From the NCBI GenBank assembly GCA_963760715.1, contig CAVXDY010000004.1, positions 186,001 through 250,000 of the forward strand: a stretch of 64,000 nt of DNA, read 5' to 3'. Origin of the DNA: CAVXDY01 sp963760715. GTDB lineage: Bacteria > Actinomycetota > Thermoleophilia > Miltoncostaeales > Miltoncostaeaceae. Made by a program: the position numbers and the translations under genes. The notes under the pieces were generated by a model, which saw only the letters and a program-made list of their open reading frames with translations, did not search any database and was not told the DNA's origin. Shown piece after piece: positions 33,701 to 42,295 of the stretch (the first letter of the stretch is position 1; each line of letters starts with the position of its first letter).

Positions 33701-34377
33701 CCTCGGCGGAATGGTCGGGGATGGAAAGCCGCGACCGCCGCTACTCGCCCTTCACGATCAACATCGAGCGCGAGGTGCCGTTCCGCACGCTCACGGGGCG
33801 CCAGCACTTCTACATCGACCACCCCTGGATGCGCGAGTACGGCGAGGGCCTGCCCGCATACCGGCCGCCGCTCAACCTGGCCCGCCACCTCGGCTCACAG
33901 GGCATCGACGACGGCGTCGCCGAGGTGACCCTCCGATACCTGACCCCGCACTCCAAGTGGTCGATCCACTCGACCTATCAGGACAACCTCCACATGCTCA
34001 CGCTGTTCCGCGGGGGCCCGGTCATCTGGATGAGCCCGCTCGACGCCGAGCGCATCGGGGTGGCCGACAACGACTGGGTGGAGGCCTACAACCGCAACGG
34101 CGTCGTGGCGTGCCGAGCGGTCGTCTCGCACCGCATCCCCGAGGGCACCTCGATGATGTACCACGCGCAGGACCGCCATGTGAACGTGCCCCTCTCGGAG
34201 GTCTCGGGCACCCGCGGGGGCACCCACAACTCGCTCACCAAGATCACGGTGAAGCCGACCCACATGATCGGCGGCTACGCGCAGCTCTCCTGGGGCTTCA
34301 ACTACTACGGCCCCACCGGCTCTCAGCGGGACGAGCTCACGGTCATCCGCCGCCGCCAGTCGGAGGTCGAGTACTGA
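30724..34377 (+). CDS. narG: Respiratory nitrate reductase alpha subunit
   Basis: 1217 residues, close to the usual 1220-1245. Cytoplasmic molybdoenzyme subunit holding bis-MGD and the FS0 4Fe-4S cluster; reduces nitrate to nitrite. The N-terminus shows the FS0 ligands in HGVNCTGSCSWKVHVK with the further cysteine in PRGCPRGASFSWY; the Mo-ligand aspartate region is present further on. ATG 30724 is chosen because the protein then begins MTTHRLRPRFF, a normal NarG start. The gene overlaps narH by one base (TGATG). First gene of narGHJI. Confidence 0.97.
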   Translation: MTTHRLRPRFFRRLQAANGKGWSALDGRRTRDWESSYRERWQHDRVVRSTHGVNCTGSCSWKVHVKEGIVTWETQQTDYPSNGVDVPDYEPRGCPRGASFSWYVYSPLRIRYPYVRAALLERFRERLAVTGDAVDAWASIVEDPAAREAYTSQRGKGGLVRASWDEVADLVAAAHVYTIKRWGPDRVVGFSPIPAMSMASYAAGTRFFSLMGGVLTSFYDWYADLPPASPQIWGDQTDVPESADWWNATYLMMWGSNVPLTRTPDAHFMTEARYRGQKTVVVSPDYSDHTKFADHWLAAQPGTDGALALAMAHVILREFYVERETPYFAGYAKRFTDLPFLVRLTKRGDGHVAGAFLTAADLGETSENATAKTVVWDSAAGGAAVPNGSIGFRWGEEGAGRWNLDLEGVDPAITLMGAHEECVAVDLPRFDVGETEGGGVMRRGVPARRVGGHLVTTVFDLLAAQLGVGRDGLPGDWPAALDDAEPYTPAWQAEITGVDAELVTRIAREFARNAERTNGRSMIVMGAGTNHWYHSDLIYRAMLSMVVLCGCQGVNGGGWAHYVGQEKVRPITGFSQVAFALDWNRPPRHQAATPFWYLATEQWRYEAFSADELSSPLGEGLLEGAHFADLYAKAARMGWLPAYPSFDRNPLDLTAEAEAEGLAPADYVVRELTAGRLRFAAEDPGAPENFPRVLTLWRSNLFGSSSKGHEYFLKHLLGVTTSAVRSEESPAELRPKEVVWREEAAEAKLDLLVTLDFRMNGSCMHSDVVLPAATWYEKHDISSTDMHPFVHAFSPAIGPPWETRTDWDIFVRLAESFSRLAENHLGVRTDLVAAPLLHDTPDEIAQIAAPVRDWKHGECEPIPGQTMPKLIPVVRDFPALHARMTALGPLVESAGTAWKGVSWTPDAEVRELGVRHGTVRGGPADGRPRMERAEQVCETMLSLSGTTNGRLALESFRALEKRTGNRLADLAEENADARISYEDTQVQPRKVIASAEWSGMESRDRRYSPFTINIEREVPFRTLTGRQHFYIDHPWMREYGEGLPAYRPPLNLARHLGSQGIDDGVAEVTLRYLTPHSKWSIHSTYQDNLHMLTLFRGGPVIWMSPLDAERIGVADNDWVEAYNRNGVVACRAVVSHRIPEGTSMMYHAQDRHVNVPLSEVSGTRGGTHNSLTKITVKPTHMIGGYAQLSWGFNYYGPTGSQRDELTVIRRRQSEVEY

Positions 34378-36002
34378 TGCGCATCGCGGCGCAGGTCGGC
34401 ATGGTGATGAACCTCGACAAGTGCATCGGCTGCCACACCTGCAGCGTCACCTGCAAGAACGTGTGGACGAACCGCGACGGCGCCGAGTACATGTGGTTCA
34501 ACGACGTCGAGACGAAGCCCGGCATCGGCTATCCGAAGCGCTGGGAGGACCAGGAGAGCTGGAACGGCGGCTGGGAGCTCGGCAGGAAGGGCACCCTCGA
34601 GCTGAAGAGCGGCGCTCGCTCGCGGCGCCTCTTCAACATCTTCTTCAACCCCGACCTGCCCTCGCTGGACGACTACTACGAGCCGTTCACCTACGACTAC
34701 GACGCGCTCACCCGCGCGGGCCCGAGCGAGCACCAGCCCGTGGCGCGGCCCGTCTCCGCCATCACCGGCGAGCCGATGAGCATCGAGTGGGGGCCCAACT
34801 GGGAGGACGACCTCGCCGGCGCGCCGGAGCACGCGCCCGCCGACCCCAACCTGCGCGGCGTCGAGGACGCCGTGCGGATGGAGTACGAGCGCGTCTTCAT
34901 GATGTACCTGCCGCGCATCTGCGAGCACTGCCTCAACCCGTCGTGCGTCGCGTCGTGCCCCTCGGGCGCGATGTACAAGCGCGAGGAGGACGGCATCGTG
35001 CTGGTCGATCAGGAGGCCTGCCGGGGCTGGCGCATGTGCGTCTCCAACTGCCCCTACAAGAAGGTCTACTTCAACTGGCAGACCGGCAAGGCCGAGAAGT
35101 GCACCCTCTGCTACCCGCGCATCGAGGCGGGCATGCCCACCATCTGCTCCGAGACCTGTGTCGGGCGGATTCGCTACATCGGCGTCGTCCTCTACGACGC
35201 CGACCGAGTCGAGGAGGCCGCCTCGGTCGCCGATCCCAAGGACCTGCTGAACGCCCAGCTCAGCGTCTTCCTCGACCCCGAGGACCCGGAGGTGCGACGG
35301 GAGGCGGAGGCCGCCGGCATCCCCGCCGACTGGATCGACGCGGCGCGGCGCTCGCCGGTATACGCCCTGGCGATGCGGTACCGGGTGGCCCTCCCTCTGC
35401 ACCCCGAGTACCGCACGCTGCCGATGGTCTGGTACGTGCCCCCGCTCTCCCCGGTGATGGGCGTCATCGAGGGTGAGGGCAGCCCCGCCGACCCCGACGA
35501 CGTCTTCCCCGCGATCGACCGCCTGCGCATCCCGATCCGCTACCTGTCGAACCTGCTCGCCGCGGGCGACGACGAGGTTGTGCGGCGGGTGCTCAAGCAG
35601 CTGGCGGCGATGCGCCGCTACATGCGCGAGCGGTCGATCGGCGGGGAGGCCGACGCGTCGGTGGCGGCCTCGGTGGGCATGGGCGTCGGCGACATGGAGG
35701 ACATGTACCGCCTGCTGGCGCTGGCCAGGTACGACGAGCGCTTCGTGATCCCGACGGCCCACGCGGAGCTGGCGGGGGCGCTTTCGGCCCACCAGGGCTC
35801 CTGCGGATTGGACTTCGCGGGCGGACCTGGCGGATGCGGCGCGAACGGCCGCGCGACCCGCACCGAGGAGGCCGGCGGGGCGTTCCACCTGAGCCCGCCG
35901 CCGGAGCCGGCGGCTCGGGCGGTCCCCGGGGACGGCGGCTGCGGCGGGGGCTCGTGCGGGTGCGGGACGACCCCGGCGCCGGGACTTGCGGGGGCGTCGT
36001 GA
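34377..36002 (+). CDS. narH: Respiratory nitrate reductase beta subunit
   Basis: 541 residues. Electron-transfer subunit with three 4Fe-4S and one 3Fe-4S clusters between NarI hemes and NarG. Cysteine groups: CIGCHTCSVTCKNVW (N-terminus), CEHCLNPSCVASCPSG, CRGWRMCVSNCPYKK (the W-containing 3Fe-4S group), CTLCYPRIEAGMPTICSETC. The extreme C-terminus has a glycine- and cysteine-rich tail (GPGGCGANG, GGCGGGSCGCG) that I do not expect in NarH; it may be a variable tail. ATG overlaps the narG stop; the stop overlaps the narJ GTG. Confidence 0.96.
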   Translation: MRIAAQVGMVMNLDKCIGCHTCSVTCKNVWTNRDGAEYMWFNDVETKPGIGYPKRWEDQESWNGGWELGRKGTLELKSGARSRRLFNIFFNPDLPSLDDYYEPFTYDYDALTRAGPSEHQPVARPVSAITGEPMSIEWGPNWEDDLAGAPEHAPADPNLRGVEDAVRMEYERVFMMYLPRICEHCLNPSCVASCPSGAMYKREEDGIVLVDQEACRGWRMCVSNCPYKKVYFNWQTGKAEKCTLCYPRIEAGMPTICSETCVGRIRYIGVVLYDADRVEEAASVADPKDLLNAQLSVFLDPEDPEVRREAEAAGIPADWIDAARRSPVYALAMRYRVALPLHPEYRTLPMVWYVPPLSPVMGVIEGEGSPADPDDVFPAIDRLRIPIRYLSNLLAAGDDEVVRRVLKQLAAMRRYMRERSIGGEADASVAASVGMGVGDMEDMYRLLALARYDERFVIPTAHAELAGALSAHQGSCGLDFAGGPGGCGANGRATRTEEAGGAFHLSPPPEPAARAVPGDGGCGGGSCGCGTTPAPGLAGAS

Positions 36003-36652
36003 GCCCCTTCACGCTGATCTCCCTCGCGCTCCAGTTCCCGGACCCCGAGCTGCTGGAGATGCGCCCCGATGTCGTCCGCGAGGCGGAGTCCCTGCCCTCC
36101 TCGCCGGCCGCCGACTCGCTGCGAGCGTTCCTGGCCTGGTGGGCCGCGGAGCCGGTGAACGACCTGCGGCGGCGCTACGTCGAGACCTTCGACTTCTCCC
36201 GGCGCACCGCCCTCGACCTCACGTACTACACGCACGGCGACCGCCGCCAGCGCGGGCTGGCGCTGCTGGCCCTGCGGCGGCGCTACGTCGCCGCGGGGCT
36301 GGAGCTGGAGGGCCTGGAGCTTCCCGACCACCTCGCGGTCCTGCTGGAGTTCGCGGCGGCCGCCCCCGAGACCGGAGGCGAGCTGCTGGCGGAGTTCCGC
36401 CCCGTGATCGAGCTGCTCAGGACGTCGCTGGAGCGGGCCGAGAGCCCCTACGCGGCGCTCCTCGTGGCGCTCTGCCGCACGCTCCCCGAGCTCACCGCCG
36501 ACGAGGAGGCCGAGCTGCGGCGGATGGCCCGGGAGGGCCCGCCCACGGAGTCGGTCGGGCTGGAGCCGTTCGCCCCGCCTGAGGTGATGCCCGAGCCGGT
36601 GCGGCCCGCCGCCTCGCGCTGTGGGGGGCGCATGGAGGGGACCCGGCTGTGA
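35999..36652 (+). CDS. narJ: Nitrate reductase maturation chaperone NarJ
   Basis: 217 residues. TorD-like chaperone that delivers the molybdenum cofactor to NarG and holds it before membrane docking; not part of the final complex. Family signature: YVETFDFSRRTALDLTYYTH, then GDRRQRGLALLALRRRY. GTG start overlapping the narH stop (GTGA); its TGA overlaps the narI GTG. The C-terminal region PFAPPEVMPEPVRP is proline-rich, typical of NarJ tails. Confidence 0.92.
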   Translation: MSPFTLISLALQFPDPELLEMRPDVVREAESLPSSPAADSLRAFLAWWAAEPVNDLRRRYVETFDFSRRTALDLTYYTHGDRRQRGLALLALRRRYVAAGLELEGLELPDHLAVLLEFAAAAPETGGELLAEFRPVIELLRTSLERAESPYAALLVALCRTLPELTADEEAELRRMAREGPPTESVGLEPFAPPEVMPEPVRPAASRCGGRMEGTRL

Positions 36653-37377
36653 GCCGCGTCAACCTGCTGCTCTGGATCGCCCTGCCCTATGTCGCGATGA
36701 CCGTCTTCGTCGCCGGACACGTATGGCGCTACCGCAAGGACCAGTTCGGCTGGACCACCCGATCGACACAGCTCCTGGAGAGCCGCCGGCTGCGCCCCGC
36801 CATCCTGCTCTTCCACCTCGGCCTGTTCGCCGTCATCGGCGGGCACGTCCTCGGCCTGCTCGTCCCGTCCTCGTTGACCGAGTCGGCCGGAGTCTCGGAG
36901 GACCTCTACCACGGGGTGTCGGTGACGGCCGGAACGCTCGCCGGGCTGGCCATGCTGGCGGGCTTCGCGCTGCTCCTTGTGCGTCGCGAGACCGACGCCC
37001 GCGTGCGCGCCACGACGACCGGCATCGACCGCGCCGTGTACCTGCTGCTGGGCGTGATGCTCCTCACCGGCATGTACGCCACGGTCGGGGAGAACCTGCT
37101 GTTCGGCGGCTACGACTACCGGGAGACCGTGGCCCCGTGGTTCCGCGGCCTTTTCACCCTCGACCCGGACACATCCCTCATCTCCGGTGCCCCGCTGGTG
37201 TACCGCATCCACGCCGTCACGGCGTGGCTCCTCTTCGCGTTGTGGCCGTTCAGCCGCCTGGTGCACGCGTGGAGCGTGCCGGTCGGCTACCTGAGCCGCA
37301 GCAACATCCTCTACCGCTCCCGCCGCCGCGCGCCGGTCGTCTCCGACGAGCGCGCCCGGTCCGGGGCCACCGTCTGA
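36649..37377 (+). CDS. narI: Respiratory nitrate reductase gamma subunit (cytochrome b)
   Basis: 242 residues, five membrane helices carrying two b-type hemes; oxidises menaquinol and anchors NarGH. The histidines FHLGLFAVIGGHVLG (helix 2) and the C-terminal YRIHAVTAWLLFALWP and RLVHAWSVPVGY (helix 5) are the heme ligands. GTG start overlapping narJ. The following transporter begins 12 bp later. With the menaquinone genes at 5-19 kb this gives a complete menaquinol-nitrate chain. Confidence 0.95.
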   Translation: MSRVNLLLWIALPYVAMTVFVAGHVWRYRKDQFGWTTRSTQLLESRRLRPAILLFHLGLFAVIGGHVLGLLVPSSLTESAGVSEDLYHGVSVTAGTLAGLAMLAGFALLLVRRETDARVRATTTGIDRAVYLLLGVMLLTGMYATVGENLLFGGYDYRETVAPWFRGLFTLDPDTSLISGAPLVYRIHAVTAWLLFALWPFSRLVHAWSVPVGYLSRSNILYRSRRRAPVVSDERARSGATV

Positions 37378-37389
37378 AAGGGGACGACC

Positions 37390-38601
37390 GTGTCCACGTT
37401 CGAGCCGAGGGGCAACACGAGGGCGCTGGTGCTGGCGACACTCGCCTTCACGGCCTCGTTCTACGCCTGGAGCATGATGGGCCCCCTCGGCCCGGACCTC
37501 CAGGATCTGCTGGACCTCTCCGAGATCCAGCTTGCGATGCTGATCGCCGTTCCCGTGCTGATGGGCTCGCTCATGAGGATCCCGCTCGGCCTCCTGACCG
37601 ACCGCTACGGCGGGCGGAAGGTCTTCACGGCGCTCATGGCGTTCACCCTCGTGCCCCTGGCGGCGCTCGCCCTCTGGCACGACTCCTTCCCCGCGGTGAT
37701 CTTCTTCGGGTTCTTCCTCGGCTTCGCCGGGGCCTCGTTCGCCGTCGGCGTGCCGTTCGTCAGCCGCTGGTACCCACGCGAGCGCCAGGGCATGGCCCTC
37801 GGCCTCTACGGCATGGGGATGGGCGGCACCGTGCTCGGCGGCCTCACCGCGCCGCGCATCGCCGACCACTGGGGGCTCACCGCGCCCTTCGTCGTCGCCA
37901 TGGTCCTCGTGGGCGCCATGGCGGTCGTGTTCTGGCTGCTGGCCCGCGACGCCCCGGTGAAGCGCCCGATCGCGACGGGGGGGATGTTCGCGTCGCTGCG
38001 CGTCTTCCGGGACCAGCCCGCCGCCTGGGCGCCGACCTTCTACTACTTCCTCGCCTTCGGCGGGTTCGTGGCGATGTTCGCCTACCTGCCGAAGCTCCTG
38101 ACCTCGGTGCACCACCTCGACAAGCCCGATGCCGCCGCCCGGGCCGCGGGCTTCGCGCTGGTCGCCGTGATCGCCCGTCCGATCGGTGGGTGGCTGGCCG
38201 ACCGGATCGGCGCCGACACCGTCCTGCGCGTCTCCTTCGGGGCGACCGCCCTGCTCGCCGCCGCGCTTGCGCCGCTCTACGACGAGATGGTGCCCCTGAC
38301 CGTGCTGGCCCTCAGCGTGGCCGCCGCCTTCGGGCTGGGCACCGGCGCCGTCTTCAAGCTGGTCGCGCACGACTTCCCCGACACGGTGGGGGCCGTGACC
38401 GGCGTGGTGGGCGCCGCCGGTGGCCTCGGCGGGTTCTTCCCCCCGCTCGTGATGGCGCTCGTGAAGTCCGCCACCGGCGACTACCTGCTGGGCTTCGCCT
38501 TCCTGGCCCTCACGGCGATCGCCGCCCTCGTGGTGCTGCAGATCATGGGCCGGACGACCGCCCGCAGAGAAGTGGACGCAGCCGTTGTCCAGGCACGTTA
38601 G
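37390..38601 (+). CDS. narK: Nitrate/nitrite transporter (MFS, NarK type)
   Basis: 403 residues with about 12 membrane helices. Nitrate/nitrite porter (NNP) subfamily signs: MGSLMRIPLGLLTDRYGGRK between helices 2 and 3, and GFFLGFAGASFAVGVPFVSR followed by WYPRERQGMALGLYGMGMGG in helix 5; the repeat GxVTGVVGAAGGLGGFFPP-like segment occurs later (GAVTGVVGAAGGLGGFFPPL). Imports nitrate and/or exports nitrite. GTG start with a plausible SD, 12 bp after narI. Confidence 0.92.
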   Translation: MSTFEPRGNTRALVLATLAFTASFYAWSMMGPLGPDLQDLLDLSEIQLAMLIAVPVLMGSLMRIPLGLLTDRYGGRKVFTALMAFTLVPLAALALWHDSFPAVIFFGFFLGFAGASFAVGVPFVSRWYPRERQGMALGLYGMGMGGTVLGGLTAPRIADHWGLTAPFVVAMVLVGAMAVVFWLLARDAPVKRPIATGGMFASLRVFRDQPAAWAPTFYYFLAFGGFVAMFAYLPKLLTSVHHLDKPDAAARAAGFALVAVIARPIGGWLADRIGADTVLRVSFGATALLAAALAPLYDEMVPLTVLALSVAAAFGLGTGAVFKLVAHDFPDTVGAVTGVVGAAGGLGGFFPPLVMALVKSATGDYLLGFAFLALTAIAALVVLQIMGRTTARREVDAAVVQAR

Positions 38602-38632
38602 GCGGCCTCGCCCGAGATCTGCGCCGCGCCGC

Positions 38633-38959
38633 TCATGAGCGCGTCGCGGGTCCCATCAGAGTGAGGAGCATCGTCGACGGCTCGAGGGCCCTCAACGCAT
38701 GCGGGAGGCCGCGCTCCATGTACACCCACACGCCCGGCCCGGCGTCAACGCGCTCGCCGGCGAGGGTGAGCTCGAACCTGCCGGAGATGATCTGGACCGT
38801 GGCGGGGCGCGAGGCGGTGTGCTCGCTCAGCTCCTCAGAGGCCGCGAACGCGAAGAGGACCACCTTCGCATCGGCGCTGGAGTGAAGCGTGCGCGAGTGG
38901 ATCCCCCGCTCGGGAACCCGGGGCACGAGAGTGTCGATGACGCTGCCCGGCTCATCCAT
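38633..38959 (-). CDS. Small cupin-domain protein
   Basis: 108 residues from ATG 38959. A single cupin: EELSEHTASRPATVQIISGR and the second box GPGVWVYMERGLPHAL. The histidines expected to hold a metal are partly kept. Such proteins bind small ligands or protect against oxidants. Converges with narK at its 3' side and is divergent from moeA, so it has its own promoter. Link to nitrate respiration is only positional. Confidence 0.8.
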   Translation of the reverse strand: MDEPGSVIDTLVPRVPERGIHSRTLHSSADAKVVLFAFAASEELSEHTASRPATVQIISGRFELTLAGERVDAGPGVWVYMERGLPHALRALEPSTMLLTLMGPATRS

Positions 38960-39037
38960 GTGCCCCGCCCCCCCGTTGTGAGAGTTTCCCCCGAAGTGGA
39001 TATCAGGTCGGATGGAGTCGCCTCGCGCCGCCATCCC

Positions 39038-40207
39038 GTGTCCGCGGCTGAGGCCCTGTGGCGCGCGCAGGAGCTCGCCCCGCGTCCCCCCGCGGAGTGG
39101 GTCCCTCTCGCCGGCCTGGTGGGGCGGCGGTTGGCCGCGCCGCTCGCCGCCCGGCTCGACCTCCCCTCCGGTGACTGCTCCGCCATGGACGGCTGGGCGC
39201 TGCAGGCCGGCGCCGCGTCCCGTCCCCTGCGGGTGGTCGGCGAGAGCGCGGCCGGCCGGCCCCTCGCACCGGGCCTCGCCCCCGGGGAGGCCTGCCGGAT
39301 ATCGACGGGTGCCCCGCTCCCGGACGGCGCCGATGCCGTCGTCCGGCGCGAGGACGGTCACGAGGAGGGCGGACGTCTCGTCGTGGCGGTGCGCCCTCGG
39401 CCGTGGACCCACGTGCGCCGGCGAGGGGAGGACCTCCGCCGCGGACAGCCGGTGCTCGGCGCCGGGGCGGCGGTGGCCGCTCACGAGGTCGCGGTCGTGG
39501 CCGCCATCGGCCACGGGGGAGCCTCGTGCCGGCGTCGTCCCCGGGTCGCGTTCCTGACCACGGGCGACGAGCTCGTCCCACCCGGCGGGGCGGTGACGCC
39601 GGACGCCGTGATCGAGTCGAACCTCGTCGGCCTCGTCGCGCAGGCCGAGGCCGCCGGCGCGATCGTGTGCGCCTCGGCCCATGCGCCCGACGATCGCACC
39701 GCGACCCTCGTGACGCTGCGCGCCCTGCTCGGAGCGGCCCCGGAGGCCGCCCCCGACGTGCTCGTCACGGTGGGCGGGCTCTCCGTCGGCATGCACGACC
39801 ACGTCGGCCCGGCGCTCGAGGCGCTCGGAGCGCGCTGGGCGCTGCGCGGCGTGGCGATGCGACCGGGACATCCCGTCGGCCTGGCCGTGCGCGGCGCGAC
39901 CGTCGTCCTCGCCCTCCCTGGCAACCCCGCGGCCGCCGCCGTCTGCTTCCACCTCCTCGGCCGCGCGCTCCTGGGGGTGCGCGAGGACTGGTCGCATTCG
40001 GCGCCGCTCCTCGCCCCCGTCCCGAGGCGCGAGCGCGTCACGGTCTTCGTGCGGTGTACCGAAGAGGCCGATGGACTGGTTCCACTCGAGCGCCAGGGCT
40101 CGGCGCAGCTGAGCTCCCTCGCCGGCGCCAGGGTCCTCGCGTGGATCGAGCCCGGTACGGGCGTCGCGCCGACGGGGAGCCCCGTTCTGGTGAGCAGGAT
40201 GCCGTGA
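39038..40207 (+). CDS. moeA: Molybdopterin molybdenumtransferase
   Basis: 389 residues. Inserts molybdenum into adenylated molybdopterin, needed for NarG. Conserved segments: PSGDCSAMDGWAL (the PxDxSAMDG motif), STGAPLPDGADAVV, GDEL, VTVGGLSVGMHDHVG and ALPGNPAAAAVCF. The GTG at 39038 (SAAEALWRAQ) is preferred because the preceding 60 bases use codons poor in GC at third positions; an earlier GTG at 38978 is possible. Located beside nar, which makes its purpose clear. A moaA or mobA is not present here. Confidence 0.93.
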   Translation: MSAAEALWRAQELAPRPPAEWVPLAGLVGRRLAAPLAARLDLPSGDCSAMDGWALQAGAASRPLRVVGESAAGRPLAPGLAPGEACRISTGAPLPDGADAVVRREDGHEEGGRLVVAVRPRPWTHVRRRGEDLRRGQPVLGAGAAVAAHEVAVVAAIGHGGASCRRRPRVAFLTTGDELVPPGGAVTPDAVIESNLVGLVAQAEAAGAIVCASAHAPDDRTATLVTLRALLGAAPEAAPDVLVTVGGLSVGMHDHVGPALEALGARWALRGVAMRPGHPVGLAVRGATVVLALPGNPAAAAVCFHLLGRALLGVREDWSHSAPLLAPVPRRERVTVFVRCTEEADGLVPLERQGSAQLSSLAGARVLAWIEPGTGVAPTGSPVLVSRMP

Positions 40208-40213
40208 CGCTCG

Positions 40214-40242
40214 CCGCACGTCGGACGACTCCGCAAGGCCGG
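40214..40242. repeat. 29-bp dispersed repeat, copy 1
   Basis: Beginning CCGCACGTCGGACGACTCCG, this 29-base sequence right after the moeA stop recurs exactly at 43711-43739. Both copies are followed by a similar GC-rich GCGCGCC segment. See findings. Confidence 0.7.
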
Positions 40243-40257
40243 GGGCGGGCGCGCCCC
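40242..40257. terminator. Hairpin between moeA and the FAD oxidase
   Basis: GGGGCG and CGCCCC enclose GGCG, a 6-bp stem in the 81-bp space between two convergent genes. No T-run; it could end transcription from either side. Confidence 0.35.
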
Positions 40258-40288
40258 TCCGGACCTCGCCCCTCCCGCTCGAGACGGT

Positions 40289-41683
40289 CTAGAGCGCTTT
40301 GCCCGGGTTCAGGATCCCCTGCGGGTCGAAGACCCGCTTGATACCCGCTCCGAGTGTGCGGGCCCGTGTCCCGATCTCCCGCTCCAGCCACGGCAGCTTG
40401 AGCGTGCCGACGCCGTGCTCACCGGTGATGGTGCCGCCCAGGTCGATCGCCGCCTCGAAGATGGCCCCGGCCGCGTCGAGCGCTTGGGCCCGTTCGTCGG
40501 GGGAGGAGCGATCGAACACGATCGTGGGGTGCATGTTGCCGTCGCCGGCGTGGCCGAAGGTGGCGATCGTGAGGCCCGTGTCGCGAGCGATCCCTTCGAT
40601 TCGCGACAGCAACTCCGGGATGTGGCCGAGAGGAACCCCGACGTCCTCGAGCAGCGTGCCACCGCGCCGTTCGAGGGCCGGGAAGCAGAGGCGGCGGACC
40701 TCCATGAGCATTCCGCTCTCGACCTCGTCCTCCGCCGCGACCACCAGGGTCGCCCCGGCCCTCTCGCAGCAGGCGGACGCGCGGGCGACCTCGTCCTGGC
40801 GGGCCGCCCCGGGAAGGTCGGACTGAAAGAGGAGAAGGGCCGCGGACTCGAGGTCCAGGTCGAGCCGCCGCCAGTCCTCGACGGCCGCCATGGTGGTGCG
40901 GTCGATCAGCTCCAGGAGCGCGGGCGCGATCCGCGCCTCGGCCATCGCGACCACCGCCTCGCCGGCGGCGAGCAGGGAGGGGAAGTACGCCGCCCCCGTG
41001 AGCGGCACGGGCGGGACGGGCCGAAGGCGGAGCGTGGCCTCGGTCACCACCGCGAGCGTCCCCTCCGAGCCCACGAGCAGGGAGAGCAGGTCGAGGCCGG
41101 CGACCCGCTTCAGCGTGCCGCCTCCGACCGTGAGGAGCTCCCCGTCCGCGAGGACGGCGGTGACCCCGAGGACGCTCTCCCGGGTGACGCCGTACTTCAC
41201 GCAGCAGAGCCCGCCGGCGTTGGTGGCGATGTTGCCGCCGATCGTCGAGAAGTCGCGACTGGCGGGGTCGGGCGCGTACCAGAGCCCGTTGCGAGCGGCC
41301 TCGCGTGCGAGGTCCCCGTTCAGGACCCCGGCCTCGGCGCGGGCGATCATGCTCGCGGTGTCAACCTCGATGATCCGCTGCATCGCCTCGGTGGACAGGA
41401 CGATGCACCCGTCGATCGCCGCCGCCCCGCCGGAGAGGCCGCTCCCGGCCCCGCGGGGCACCACGGCCACCCCGTGGGCGCTCGCGACCCGCATGACCTG
41501 CTGGACCTCGGCCGTGCTGCGCGGCCGCACGACGGCGCGCGGCTCGCCGCCCTCGACCAACTCGGCCTGGTCGCTGCGAAAGCGCTCGACGACCCCGGGA
41601 TCGACGAGCACCCGTCCCGCGGGAAGGGTGCTCGTCAGATCGTGCAGCGCTCCGTCGAGCAGCGCCGGATCAGCCGGCGACAA
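40289..41683 (-). CDS. FAD-linked oxidase (glycolate/D-lactate dehydrogenase GlcD type)
   Basis: 464 residues from TTG 41683. PCMH-type FAD-binding domain with VVPRGAGSGLSGGAAAIDG and GGNIATNAGGLCCVKYGVTR; C-terminal half with HAGDGNMHPTIVFD (metal-binding histidine) and TGEHGVGTLKLP. Oxidises 2-hydroxyacids, most often glycolate or D-lactate. Only GlcD is encoded; glcE/glcF are not here. The TTG start lies inside the DJ-1 gene, and both are on the minus strand, so they are translationally coupled. The neighbouring FadR-type regulator probably senses its substrate. Confidence 0.9.
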   Translation of the reverse strand: MSPADPALLDGALHDLTSTLPAGRVLVDPGVVERFRSDQAELVEGGEPRAVVRPRSTAEVQQVMRVASAHGVAVVPRGAGSGLSGGAAAIDGCIVLSTEAMQRIIEVDTASMIARAEAGVLNGDLAREAARNGLWYAPDPASRDFSTIGGNIATNAGGLCCVKYGVTRESVLGVTAVLADGELLTVGGGTLKRVAGLDLLSLLVGSEGTLAVVTEATLRLRPVPPVPLTGAAYFPSLLAAGEAVVAMAEARIAPALLELIDRTTMAAVEDWRRLDLDLESAALLLFQSDLPGAARQDEVARASACCERAGATLVVAAEDEVESGMLMEVRRLCFPALERRGGTLLEDVGVPLGHIPELLSRIEGIARDTGLTIATFGHAGDGNMHPTIVFDRSSPDERAQALDAAGAIFEAAIDLGGTITGEHGVGTLKLPWLEREIGTRARTLGAGIKRVFDPQGILNPGKAL

Positions 41684-42254
41684 GCTCGGGAGACTCGACC
41701 GGCGCGTGCTGCCGCAGCAGCCGCAGGAACTCCCGCATCCACTCCGGATGGTCCGGCCAGGCCCTGCCGGACACCAGGTTGCCGTCAACCACCCCGCCGC
41801 CGTCCACGTACTCGGCGCCCGCCGCGAGGACATCGAGCTCGAGGGCCGGGTACGCGGCGGTGCGCCGGCCGCTGAGCACGCCCGCCGCCGCGACCGCGAG
41901 CGGGCCGTGGCAGAGGTGGGCGACCGGGCGGTTGTCGCCGAAGAACGCCTTGATGATCCGCTGGGCGTCGGCGTCGTTCCGGATGTACTCGGGTGCCCGC
42001 CCGCCCGGGATCACCAGCGCGACGTAGTCGGAGGGATCCACGTCGGCGAACGCGACGTCCGCGTCCCACGTGTAACCGAGCTTCTCGGTGTAGGTGTCGA
42101 AGCCATCCACGAAGTCGTGCACCACGAACTGCAGCTTCTTCTTCGAGGGGGCCGCGATGTCAACCTCGTACCCCTCCTCCAGAAGCCGCTGATAGGGGTA
42201 CATCACCTCCAGCGATTCGGCGGCGTCGCCGGTCATGATCAGGACTTTGGGCAT
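41670..42254 (-). CDS. DJ-1/PfpI family protein
   Basis: 194 residues. Class I glutamine amidotransferase-like fold with the nucleophile elbow Cys in AHLCHGPLAVAAAG and the acid IPGGRAPEYIRND. Members are proteases, glyoxalases or deglycases; with an FAD hydroxyacid oxidase next to it a glyoxalase III-like role (giving D-lactate) is an attractive but unproven idea. ATG at 42254 has a strong SD (AGGAGGTTCC). First gene of the two-gene minus-strand operon, divergent from the FadR-type gene. Confidence 0.9.
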   Translation of the reverse strand: MPKVLIMTGDAAESLEVMYPYQRLLEEGYEVDIAAPSKKKLQFVVHDFVDGFDTYTEKLGYTWDADVAFADVDPSDYVALVIPGGRAPEYIRNDADAQRIIKAFFGDNRPVAHLCHGPLAVAAAGVLSGRRTAAYPALELDVLAAGAEYVDGGGVVDGNLVSGRAWPDHPEWMREFLRLLRQHAPVESPELVAG

Positions 42255-42295
42255 GGAACCTCCTCGGGATGACGCAGTCGATCGACCCTAGCCCT

